DNA of 14,738 bases, taken from positions 1 to 14,738 of the forward strand of contig CAZOVK010000057.1 of the NCBI GenBank assembly GCA_964583165.1, read 5' to 3'. The notes under the pieces are model-generated. The model was not told the origin of the DNA. It worked only from the letters and a program-made list of their open reading frames with translations, and did not search any database. Made by a program: the position numbers and the translations under genes. This document shows, piece by piece, positions 7,634 through 14,444 of this stretch; position 1 is the stretch's first letter, and each line of letters begins with the position of its first letter. The stretch comes from CAZOVK01 sp964583165 (lineage in GTDB: Bacteria > Bacillota > Clostridia > Lachnospirales > WRAX01).

Positions 7634-7662
7634 ATTTTATTATAAAGACAACATAAAGTCAA
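7634..7662 (-). promoter_or_regulatory. Sigma-70/SigA-type promoter for the regulator
   Basis: On the minus strand a TTGACT -35 (7662-7657) and a TAAAAT -10 (7639-7634), each 5 of 6 matches to consensus, are 17 bases apart. Transcription should start near 7627. The -35 overlaps one of two AGTCAAT direct repeats and one arm of the inverted repeat, so an operator-bound protein would be expected to block or alter it. Confidence 0.65.
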
Positions 7663-7682
7663 TATACAGTCAATCGATATTG
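7657..7682. promoter_or_regulatory. Candidate operator in the divergent promoter region
   Basis: Two kinds of symmetry overlap here. AGTCAAT occurs at 7657-7663 and 7668-7674, 11 bases apart, so both copies face the same side of the helix. CAATAT (7660-7665) and ATATTG (7677-7682) form an inverted repeat with an 11-base spacer. The element covers the -35 of the minus-strand promoter and the -35 and spacer of the plus-strand promoter. It is the natural candidate binding site for the neighbouring winged-helix regulator; this is inference from position and symmetry. Confidence 0.5.
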
Positions 7683-7691
7683 TGCTATGCT
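7663..7691 (+). promoter_or_regulatory. Extended -10 promoter for the dehydrogenase-dipeptidase-ABC operon
   Basis: TATACA (7663-7668) and TATGCT (7686-7691) are 17 bases apart, each 4 of 6 matches. The -10 is preceded by TGC, giving the TGn extended form that compensates for a weak -35. Transcription would start near 7698, about 26 bases before the first gene. The weak hexamers and overlap with repeats fit a regulated promoter. Confidence 0.5.
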
Positions 7692-7723
7692 GATAAAAAG
7701 CGTGAGCATATGGGGAGTTAATT

Positions 7724-8689
7724 ATGAAATTTTTCGATGGTTATGACGTAGAGCATACGCTGTCCATGCAAAGGTGTATTCAACTGATGGAAGACGCCTT
7801 CACGGAGCTTTCTGACGGTGGCGCTATTCAGGTTCTGCGTACTGCCGTAAGGTTAGACGGAGGCAACATCATGGGTGTTATGCCCGCCGCCAGCCCGTCA
7901 AAGCAAGTCGCGGGCACGAAGATTATTTCCATTTTTCAGGGCAATTTTAACAAGGGTTTGCCGTCACATATGGGCATTGTGGTTGTCATTGAAACGGAAA
8001 CGGGCTTTGTCAAGGGCATTGTTGACGGCGAGAGCGTGACGGGTATACGCACGGCGGCTGTGAGCGCTGTGGCGACGAAGTTGCTGGCGCGAAAGGATGC
8101 TAAGACTATCGCATTCCTTGGTTCGGGGTTACAGGCGCGAAAACATTTGGAAGCGATAAGGTTGGTCAGACCGATTGAGTCTGTGACGGTTTGGGACATA
8201 AACGCCGAATCGGCAGAGCGTTTCGCGAAAGCAATGACCGAGCAGTATGGCATACCCGTGACGATTTGCAGTACGTCAACCGAAGCCGTGAAGGACGCAG
8301 ACATCATCTGTGCCGTCACGAGCGCAAAACAGCCTGTGTTATTCGGGGCTGACCTAAAGCCGGGCGTACACATCAACGCCGTGGGGGCGTGTACGGCGAG
8401 GGACAGGGAGTTGGACACCGAATGTCTTGTTAAAGGCAGATTGTTCGGCGACAGTGTGGATTCTGTAAATAACGAAGCTGGCGATTACCTTATCCCGCTG
8501 AATGAGGGAGCGATAACGGCTGATAAGTTTGAAAGCACAATCGGTGACGTACTGACGGGTAGGGCACAAGGGCGCAGAAGCGACAGCGAGATTACAATTT
8601 TTGAGGCGCTCGGGCTTGCTATAGAAGACCTGTTCGCGGCGGACTTTGTAATCGATTATTGCGAAAAACAGAAAGAGGTGACAGAGTGA
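7724..8689 (+). CDS. Ornithine cyclodeaminase/mu-crystallin family NAD(P)-dependent enzyme
   Basis: A 321-residue member of the OCD/mu-crystallin family, whose members interconvert amino and imino acids using NAD(P) (ornithine or lysine cyclodeaminase, alanine dehydrogenase of Archaeoglobus, ketimine reductase). Likely carboxylate- and substrate-binding residues are present: R39, K66 (GTKIIS) and R109 (GIRTAAVSA), equivalent to R45, K69 and R112 of Pseudomonas OCD. The dinucleotide motif is GSGLQA at 133-138. The catalytic Asp of true OCD (D228) is replaced by C223 in VGACTARDREL, as in many family members of unassigned function, so ornithine cyclisation is doubtful. ATG at 7724 follows GGGGAG. 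It opens an operon and overlaps the dipeptidase start (GTGA). By context it likely acts on a product of peptide hydrolysis, perhaps alanine or another small amino acid. Confidence 0.88.
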   Translation: MKFFDGYDVEHTLSMQRCIQLMEDAFTELSDGGAIQVLRTAVRLDGGNIMGVMPAASPSKQVAGTKIISIFQGNFNKGLPSHMGIVVVIETETGFVKGIVDGESVTGIRTAAVSAVATKLLARKDAKTIAFLGSGLQARKHLEAIRLVRPIESVTVWDINAESAERFAKAMTEQYGIPVTICSTSTEAVKDADIICAVTSAKQPVLFGADLKPGVHINAVGACTARDRELDTECLVKGRLFGDSVDSVNNEAGDYLIPLNEGAITADKFESTIGDVLTGRAQGRRSDSEITIFEALGLAIEDLFAADFVIDYCEKQKEVTE

Positions 8690-9846
8690 TAGAACCGTTG
8701 TATCCATTCAACTTAACGGCTGAACAAGAAGCGCACGCCAGAAGTTTGCATGACGAGATGATAATCATTGACATGTTGTTTCAGGGGCCGATAGGTACAT
8801 ATTCATTACCCGAAGATTTTGAAGAAGAATCGTTGGCAATGGCGCAGGAACACACGAAATCAGAGATTGACCAAGTCATGTTCATGAGCGACTATATCTG
8901 GAAGCAGTTCATACAAACAGGTGGGCGTTTCGAACAGTTGTACCGCGACTGCTGGTATGAAAGCGGTATCACGGCGGGTAACCGTCAACTGAGCGTGTCG
9001 AGCCGTGAAGATGTATTGACGACAGCATTACAAAACCAATGGGAGTTTGATTCTAAGCCGTGGCTTATTAAGGCGACAAGACCCGAGCATATCCGCAAGG
9101 CTAAGGCTGACGGCAACAAGGCGGGCATTGTGACATGCCAAGAAACAGAAGGTTTCGGTAAAGACCTGAAACTTCTGGAACTCGCTTATAACTTCGGGCT
9201 TCGTGTCATTCAGCTAACGTATAACAACCACAACCTCGTAGGCGCGGGCTGTATGGAGCCGAACAACGCGGGCTTGTCAAGCTTCGGCATTAAGTTTGTT
9301 CAGAAGTGTAACGAGTTGGGCATTACTGTTGACACGGGGCATTGTGGAAAGCAAACGACACTGGACGCTTGTAAGTTTTCAACGAAGCCCGTTATCGCGT
9401 CACACACGGCTTGCGAAGAGGTTTACTTCCATAATCGCGCTAAGTCAGATGAAGAAATCAGAGCTATAGCCGCCACAGGCGGAGTTATCGGCATATTCAG
9501 TATGCCGTGGTTCATAGCCGCCGACCCCGCAAATACTACGGTTGAACATCTGCTTGACCATATCGACCATGTGGTTAAAGTGGCGGGTATTGACCACGTG
9601 GGTATCGGCACGGACTGGCCTATGCCCCAGACTAAATGGCAGGCTTCAGTGTTTAAGAAGTATGTCGCGCCGACTATGGGTTTTGCGCCCGGTGACGGCC
9701 CCAGTGTTGAATGGGTTCACGGCGTTAAGGACTACCGCTCGTTTATCAACATCACACGCGGACTTATGGCGCGGGGCTATTCTGACGAAGACATCAAAAA
9801 GGTCATGGGCGAAAACTGGATGAGGGTTTTTGAGCAGACCTGGTAA
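8686..9846 (+). CDS. Peptidase family M19 (membrane/renal dipeptidase) homologue lacking the HxD motif
   Basis: A 386-residue TIM-barrel M19 protein. Characterised relatives are zinc dipeptidases acting on L,L and L,D dipeptides. Visible features: E155 as the likely bridging ligand (QETEGF), H219 (DTGHCG), H240 in ASHTACEEVYFHNRAKSDEEI, and D310 in DHVGIGTDWP. The N-terminal zinc motif, usually DxHxD, reads here IIDMLFQGP (D29, with L31 and Q33 in place of His and Asp), so one of the two metal sites looks lost. The start is GTG at 8686 rather than the in-frame codon at 8659, because AGAGGTG at 8674-8680 stands 5 bases upstream and the GTGA overlap with the preceding stop suggests coupling. 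No signal peptide, so cytoplasmic. It sits between an OCD-family enzyme and a peptide importer, matching a role after uptake. Activity may differ from a classical dipeptidase. Confidence 0.9.
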   Translation: MIEPLYPFNLTAEQEAHARSLHDEMIIIDMLFQGPIGTYSLPEDFEEESLAMAQEHTKSEIDQVMFMSDYIWKQFIQTGGRFEQLYRDCWYESGITAGNRQLSVSSREDVLTTALQNQWEFDSKPWLIKATRPEHIRKAKADGNKAGIVTCQETEGFGKDLKLLELAYNFGLRVIQLTYNNHNLVGAGCMEPNNAGLSSFGIKFVQKCNELGITVDTGHCGKQTTLDACKFSTKPVIASHTACEEVYFHNRAKSDEEIRAIAATGGVIGIFSMPWFIAADPANTTVEHLLDHIDHVVKVAGIDHVGIGTDWPMPQTKWQASVFKKYVAPTMGFAPGDGPSVEWVHGVKDYRSFINITRGLMARGYSDEDIKKVMGENWMRVFEQTW

Positions 9847-9942
9847 AACCTGACAAGCATTAAGCGCAACTAACATGGAAGATTTATCGTTTATTGGATG
9901 TACGCCCAACGGCTTACAAATATTTAAGCAGGAGGAAATACC

Positions 9943-11517
9943 ATGAAAAAAATAATCGCCGTATTACTTACGGTAGTTATCGCGGCGGCGCTCTTTACGG
10001 GTTGCACAAGTAATAACCCCAGCCCGTCAGCATCGGCAACACCCACACCCGCGGGTAGCAACAGCCCCGCCGCAACACCTACACCCGAGCCCGTCAAGCC
10101 CGCCGAACCCACAGGCGCAATCAAAGTTGCGGTTTCTGCGGTAGGTAACAACCTTGACCCAGCTGTAGCTAACTCGACAACGACTTCAGTTATTATGTAT
10201 CACGTGTATGACAAACTTTTGAACCTTGACGATAACCTTAATGTTATCCCCGGCGTTGCAACAGAATGGGAACAGCCTGACGCGTTAACTTACAACCTAA
10301 CAATCGGTGAAGGTTATAAGTTCAGCAACGGCGCAGACATGACAATGGACGACGTTGTTTATTCGGCACAGCGTATGCTTGCGCTTGCACAGTATGCTGA
10401 AACAGCCAGTTATGTTGATTCTGTGACGGCTGACGGCAATGTACTTACATTTGTTCTGAACAAACCCAATTCCTCGTTCATTAAGAGCCTTACGAGCTTC
10501 TTTATTGTCAACAAGGAGTATTGTGAATCCGTTGGCGAAGACTACGCTAACAAACCTATCGGCACAGGCCCGTATGTGGTTGACAGCTATGTACCCGGCG
10601 ACACGGTTGTTCTGAAAACATGGGCAGACTACCCGTTTGAGAAGCCCGGCATTGAAACAATCACGTTCAAGGGCATTCCCGAAGCGTCCTCTATCTATGT
10701 TGCGCTTGAATCGGGTGACGTTCAATTCGCGGGTGTTTCGGCGCAGGACATCAACCGCGCTAAAGAGAACACAAAGCTTACGGTTGTTGACAAACAGACG
10801 ACATACGTTGGCTTCGTGGCTATGAACAACCAGAAAGCACCGTTTAATGATAAGAACGTCCGTCTTGCTATAGCTTCGGCTTTCAACAAGAACGGTTATG
10901 CTAAACTGCGCTCTAACTACTACACGATTGACTCCATGTTCCCGAACATGTTTAATACCTACTACTCCTCGCCCGACTACCCGACTTATGACCTAGAAAA
11001 GGCGAAAGAATATCTTACGGCGGCCGGTTATAGCGAATCGAACCCGCTCACATTTGAAGCGTCTATCTACTCCGCTTCTGACCCGATTCTTGAAGCTTTC
11101 CAAGCCGACCTTAAATCCATCGGCGTAGAAATGAGTATCGCGAGCCTTGAGTTCGGCGTTTTCCTTCAGAACCTCGGCGACGGCAACTATCAGTTCCTCT
11201 CGGGCGGCTGGAACAATGTAACAGGTGACGCACTTTCCGCGGCCGCTGACTACTGGACAGGCAGCATGGGCATGAACAACATCAGCTTCTTTGACAACGC
11301 GCGTTGTGACGAACTCTATGACATAGCCCAAGCGGCGGCTACAGAAGAAGAGCTTATCGCGGCTTGTAAAGAGATTCAAGAAATCGCAGGGCAAGAAGTA
11401 CCGATGCTCCCGACTTTCGGTCAGATTTCATACTATGGCATGGACAAAAACCTTGTCGGCGTAGAGGTTATGACTAACGGCACTTACAACTTCAAGAAGG
11501 CTGTTCTGAACCAGTAA
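9943..11517 (+). CDS. Peptide ABC transporter substrate-binding lipoprotein (SBP family 5, DppA/OppA-like)
   Basis: A 524-residue extracellular solute-binding protein of the oligopeptide/dipeptide/nickel type. It begins with a lipoprotein signal (MKKIIAVLLTVVIAAALFTG) and a lipobox LFTGC with lipidated C21. A low-complexity Ser/Pro/Thr/Ala linker follows to about residue 56, as usual in Gram-positive bacteria. The binding domain starts at GAIKVAVSAVGNNLDPA and contains the family pattern KFSNGADMTMDDVVYSAQRML. It should capture a peptide at the outer membrane face and hand it to the two permeases downstream. The start has a strong AGGAGG site at 9931-9936, consistent with high expression. Ligand cannot be read from sequence; dipeptides or short peptides are most likely given the dipeptidase next door, but nickel or sugar-peptide ligands occur in the family. 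Confidence 0.94.
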   Translation: MKKIIAVLLTVVIAAALFTGCTSNNPSPSASATPTPAGSNSPAATPTPEPVKPAEPTGAIKVAVSAVGNNLDPAVANSTTTSVIMYHVYDKLLNLDDNLNVIPGVATEWEQPDALTYNLTIGEGYKFSNGADMTMDDVVYSAQRMLALAQYAETASYVDSVTADGNVLTFVLNKPNSSFIKSLTSFFIVNKEYCESVGEDYANKPIGTGPYVVDSYVPGDTVVLKTWADYPFEKPGIETITFKGIPEASSIYVALESGDVQFAGVSAQDINRAKENTKLTVVDKQTTYVGFVAMNNQKAPFNDKNVRLAIASAFNKNGYAKLRSNYYTIDSMFPNMFNTYYSSPDYPTYDLEKAKEYLTAAGYSESNPLTFEASIYSASDPILEAFQADLKSIGVEMSIASLEFGVFLQNLGDGNYQFLSGGWNNVTGDALSAAADYWTGSMGMNNISFFDNARCDELYDIAQAAATEEELIAACKEIQEIAGQEVPMLPTFGQISYYGMDKNLVGVEVMTNGTYNFKKAVLNQ

Positions 11518-11540
11518 CACAACCTTTTAACAAGAAACTT

Positions 11541-11563
11541 ATGAGGGGCATTATGCCCCTCAT
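11541..11563 (+). terminator. Hairpin between binding-protein and permease genes, likely attenuator/mRNA stabiliser
   Basis: ATGAGGGGC and GCCCCTCAT form a perfect 9-bp stem around ATTAT, 23 bases after the lipoprotein stop. It is followed by TTAGGATAACGG rather than a T-run, so termination would be partial. Such structures after binding-protein genes commonly keep the lipoprotein mRNA more abundant than the permease part. Confidence 0.6.
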
Positions 11564-11586
11564 TTAGGATAACGGAAAGAGGGGTA

Positions 11587-12561
11587 GTGTTGGGTAGATA
11601 TATTGGAAAGCGTTTGCTTCAAATGATACCGATTTTGATTGGCGTGTCCATTATCGTTTTTGTCATGCTCGCATATAGCCCGGGCGACCCCGCGCGTATG
11701 ATTTTGGGTATGCAGGCGACAGAGTTACAGGTCAATCAGCTTAAAGCGGACTTGGGGCTTGACCAACCCGTTTATGCGCAGTATTTAAGTTATATGGCAA
11801 AGGCCGTGACGGGCGATTTGGGCACGTCTTGGACGACAAAGCAGAGTATAACGAGCATGATAGCGGCGAGATTGCCGAATACGTTGATTTTGGCGTTCGG
11901 TTCGCTGTTTACGATAATGATTGTGGCGATACCTTTGGGTATTGCGCTGGCGGTTAAACAAAACTCCCTTTTTGATAACATAATGCGTGTTGTCAGCCTT
12001 ATCATGGCGGCTATGCCGTCGTTCTGGCTGGGTTTGTTGTTGATTATTCTGTTCGCCGTTAAGATGAATTGGCTACCGCCTAATGGTTTTGACACTTGGC
12101 AGGCAAAGATTTTGCCGATTTTCTGTTCGTCTTTCGCCGGTTGGGCGTTGACTTCTCGCTTAGTACGCGCTTCTATGCTGGACGTAATACGACAGGACTA
12201 CATAAAGACAGCACGCGCCAAGGGTACAAAAGAGGGCGTTGTGTTACGTAAACACGCGCTCAAAAACGCGCTCATGCCGACGATTACGTCAATTGGCATG
12301 ACGGTTGGCACTTGCGTAGGCGGTTCGTTCGTTATTGAGAGCGTTTTCGGCATTAACGGCATGGGGCGCATGATGATGGATGCGTTACGCCAAAAGGACG
12401 TACCTACGGTTATGGCGGGCGTTCTGATTACGGCGATTGTTATCGCGTTGGCGAACCTCGGCACGGATATTGCCTATGCGTTCGCTGACCCGCGCATTAA
12501 GTCTATGTATGTGACAAAGAAACGCCGCCCCACGAAAGCAGAGGTGAATGCGCTTGTCTAA
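11587..12561 (+). CDS. Peptide ABC transporter permease, DppB/OppB-like
   Basis: A 324-residue inner-membrane permease. The N-terminus (GRYIGKRLLQMIPILIGVSI) and the following SPGDPARMILG and LGLDQPVYAQYL are characteristic of the DppB branch. Hydrophobic segments lie at about 10-30, 98-124, 133-158, 176-192, 232-255 and 276-300, giving the usual six spans. The EAA loop that docks on the ATPases is TARAKGTKEGVVLRKHALKNALMP at about 208-231 (first part ARAKG). Start choice is uncertain: GTG at 11587 or TTG at 11590. The purine-rich GGAAAGAGGGG just upstream is slightly better spaced for the TTG. It pairs with the next gene, which it overlaps by 14 bases. Confidence 0.93.
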   Translation: MLGRYIGKRLLQMIPILIGVSIIVFVMLAYSPGDPARMILGMQATELQVNQLKADLGLDQPVYAQYLSYMAKAVTGDLGTSWTTKQSITSMIAARLPNTLILAFGSLFTIMIVAIPLGIALAVKQNSLFDNIMRVVSLIMAAMPSFWLGLLLIILFAVKMNWLPPNGFDTWQAKILPIFCSSFAGWALTSRLVRASMLDVIRQDYIKTARAKGTKEGVVLRKHALKNALMPTITSIGMTVGTCVGGSFVIESVFGINGMGRMMMDALRQKDVPTVMAGVLITAIVIALANLGTDIAYAFADPRIKSMYVTKKRRPTKAEVNALV

Positions 12562-13432
12562 TGCAGTAGCAGTCAGAAAGAGTAAGCGCAGAAGCCTGTG
12601 GGCAGACGCGTGGATAAGACTTCGCCGCAACAAGAGCGCCGTGGCGGGTATGGTGCTGTTGCTTTTAATAATAGTGGTGGTTTTCACCGCGCCATTATAT
12701 TTGAATTATGATTTGGCAATAACGCCGAACTATGACAGGTTGTTACAATTCCCAGCCGAAGGCACACTGCTTGGCGGTGACGAACTCGGGCGCGATGTGT
12801 TCGCGCGGATTATCTACGGCGGTAGAATCTCGCTGACGCTTTCGTTTGTGTCCACGATATTAAGCCTTGTCGCGGGTATTGGGCTGGGTTCGATTGCGGC
12901 GTATTACGGCAAGACAACAGATACGCTAATTATGCGCTTTCTGGATATTTTCATGGCTATACCGAACATCTTGTTGATGATTACGATTGTGAGCGTGTTT
13001 AAGCCGAGTATCCCAACGCTGTTGGTTGCGCTGTCAATCGGTGGCATACCGTCTTCGGCGCGCATGATACGCGGACAGATACTCACAATCAAGAACAACG
13101 AGTATATTGAAGCTATTAAGGCACAGGGCGCGTCAGATTTCCGCATAATCTGTATGCACATTCTCCCGAACGCGATTAGCCCGCTTATTTCTCAGTACCT
13201 CATGGCGATAGCGGGCGGTATTATGAGTATTTCGGGGCTTAGTTTCATGGGTTTGGGCGTTCAGGCTCCCATGCCGGAGTGGGGCGCAATGCTTTCGAGC
13301 GGGCGTACTTACATACGCGACGCGGCGTTTCTGACGGCTTTCCCCGGGATTGCCATTGTAATAACGATTATAGCGATTACACTAGTCGGCGACGGTCTGC
13401 GTGACGCGCTTGACCCGCGTATGAAGAGGTAG
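12548..13432 (+). CDS. Peptide ABC transporter permease, DppC/OppC-like
   Basis: A 294-residue second permease. A basic N-terminus (KSKRRSLWADAWIRLRRNKS) leads to a first span at about 32-50. The family block LGGDELGRDVFARIIYGGR follows at 75-93, then further spans and the EAA loop EAIKAQGASDF at 188-198 with HILPNAISPL after it. The end GDGLRDALDPRMKR is typical of DppC. ATG at 12548 gives a 14-base overlap with the upstream permease. Its GAGG element is only 3 bases away, so TTG at 12554 is a possible alternative. With the DppB-like partner it forms the membrane channel. Confidence 0.93.
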   Translation: MRLSNAVAVRKSKRRSLWADAWIRLRRNKSAVAGMVLLLLIIVVVFTAPLYLNYDLAITPNYDRLLQFPAEGTLLGGDELGRDVFARIIYGGRISLTLSFVSTILSLVAGIGLGSIAAYYGKTTDTLIMRFLDIFMAIPNILLMITIVSVFKPSIPTLLVALSIGGIPSSARMIRGQILTIKNNEYIEAIKAQGASDFRIICMHILPNAISPLISQYLMAIAGGIMSISGLSFMGLGVQAPMPEWGAMLSSGRTYIRDAAFLTAFPGIAIVITIIAITLVGDGLRDALDPRMKR

Positions 13433-13436
13433 GTGA

Positions 13437-14444
13437 ATGGATATGGAAAAACTCTTGTCTGTGGAGAATTTGGTTGTAAAGTTTTACACGGACGACGGCG
13501 TTGTTCATGCCGTAAACGGCGTGGACTTGTCCGTATCCGCGGGCGAAACGCTCGGGCTTGTCGGTGAAACGGGTGCGGGAAAGACGACAACGGCGTTGTC
13601 GATTATGCGGCTTATTGATTCGCCGCCCGGCAAGATTGAACAGGGCAGAATCATGCTCGGTGGTATGGACTTACTCAAAGCGGACGAAGCCCACTTGCGC
13701 AATGTGCGCGGTGAGGATATCAGCATGGTCTTCCAAGACCCCATGACTGCGCTGAACCCTGTATTGACCGTGGTTGACCAGATAGCCGAAGTTATCGAGA
13801 ATCACCAGAAGATAGGCAAGGCGGCGTCCATTGAGAAGGCTATAGAGATGTTAGAAACCGTGCGCATACCCGCCGAACGCGCCTATGACTACCCACATCA
13901 GTTTTCGGGCGGCATGAAACAGCGCGTGGTTATTGCCATTGCGCTGGCTTGCAACCCGAAACTGCTTATAGCTGACGAACCGACAACCGCGTTGGACGTG
14001 ACAATACAGGCGCAGGTTTTGGAGCTGATGAAAGAGCTTAAAGAGAAGCTTGGCACGGCTATGATTCTGATTACACATGATTTGGGCGTTGTTTCAGAAA
14101 CATGTGACCGCGTGGCGATTATGTACGCGGGTGAGATTGTAGAAACTGGCAGTCTTGAAGATATTTTCAATAACCCGCTTCACCCTTACACAAACGGTTT
14201 GTTGGGTTCTATACCCGATATAGATAATGATGTAGAGTTTCTGTCCCCGATTGACGGGCTTATGCCCGACCCGTCTGACTTGCCTAAGGGCTGTAAGTTT
14301 AACCCGCGTTGTAAGTACGCTGAAACGCTCTGCCGTGAAGCAGATGTGTCCTTGCATGAAGTGTCGCCCGGGCATCTCGTGCGTTGTTTCGTTCATGAGG
14401 GTAAGTTAAGCAAAAATGAGGTTACGCAATATGGAAAAGCCTAA
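13437..14444 (+). CDS. Peptide ABC transporter ATPase, DppD/OppD-like, with iron-sulfur cysteine motif
   Basis: A 335-residue ATPase that powers the importer from the cytoplasmic side. Walker A is GETGAGKT at 43-50, the Q-loop Gln is Q100, the ABC signature is SGGMKQR at 157-163, Walker B is LLIADE at 176-181, and the switch His is H214 (LITHDLG). After the ATPase core comes the oligopeptide-type C-terminal extension with four cysteines: C286, C292, C299 and C317 (C-x5-C-x6-C-x17-C). In related DppD proteins this pattern binds a [4Fe-4S] cluster. ATG at 13437 has GAGG 7 bases upstream, but ATG at 13443 with AGGTGA 6 bases upstream is equally possible. It starts 4 bases after the DppC-like stop and overlaps the next ATPase gene by 14 bases. 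Confidence 0.94.
   Translation: MDMEKLLSVENLVVKFYTDDGVVHAVNGVDLSVSAGETLGLVGETGAGKTTTALSIMRLIDSPPGKIEQGRIMLGGMDLLKADEAHLRNVRGEDISMVFQDPMTALNPVLTVVDQIAEVIENHQKIGKAASIEKAIEMLETVRIPAERAYDYPHQFSGGMKQRVVIAIALACNPKLLIADEPTTALDVTIQAQVLELMKELKEKLGTAMILITHDLGVVSETCDRVAIMYAGEIVETGSLEDIFNNPLHPYTNGLLGSIPDIDNDVEFLSPIDGLMPDPSDLPKGCKFNPRCKYAETLCREADVSLHEVSPGHLVRCFVHEGKLSKNEVTQYGKA

Noticed and set aside
7615..7662. Longer N-terminus for the regulator (16 extra residues)
   Set aside because: The extension would overlap the best promoter and lacks its own ribosome binding site, while the ATG at 7614 has an excellent one.
7936..8418. 160-codon minus-strand open frame
   Set aside because: Antisense to the OCD-family gene, whose protein is conserved throughout; no supporting start signal.
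8659..8685. Nine-residue N-terminal extension of the M19 homologue
   Set aside because: The extension lies within the end of the OCD-family gene, and the GTG at 8686 has AGAGGTG at ideal distance and a coupling overlap.
9847..9942. Possible internal promoter before the lipoprotein gene
   Set aside because: The gap is AT-rich, but the best hexamers (TTGGAT and AAATAT, 18 apart) match poorly. Only the AGGAGG ribosome site is convincing.
10297..10725. 142-codon open frame on the minus strand inside the binding-protein gene
   Set aside because: Antisense to a clear lipoprotein gene, Cys- and Arg-rich without recognisable motifs; chance frame.
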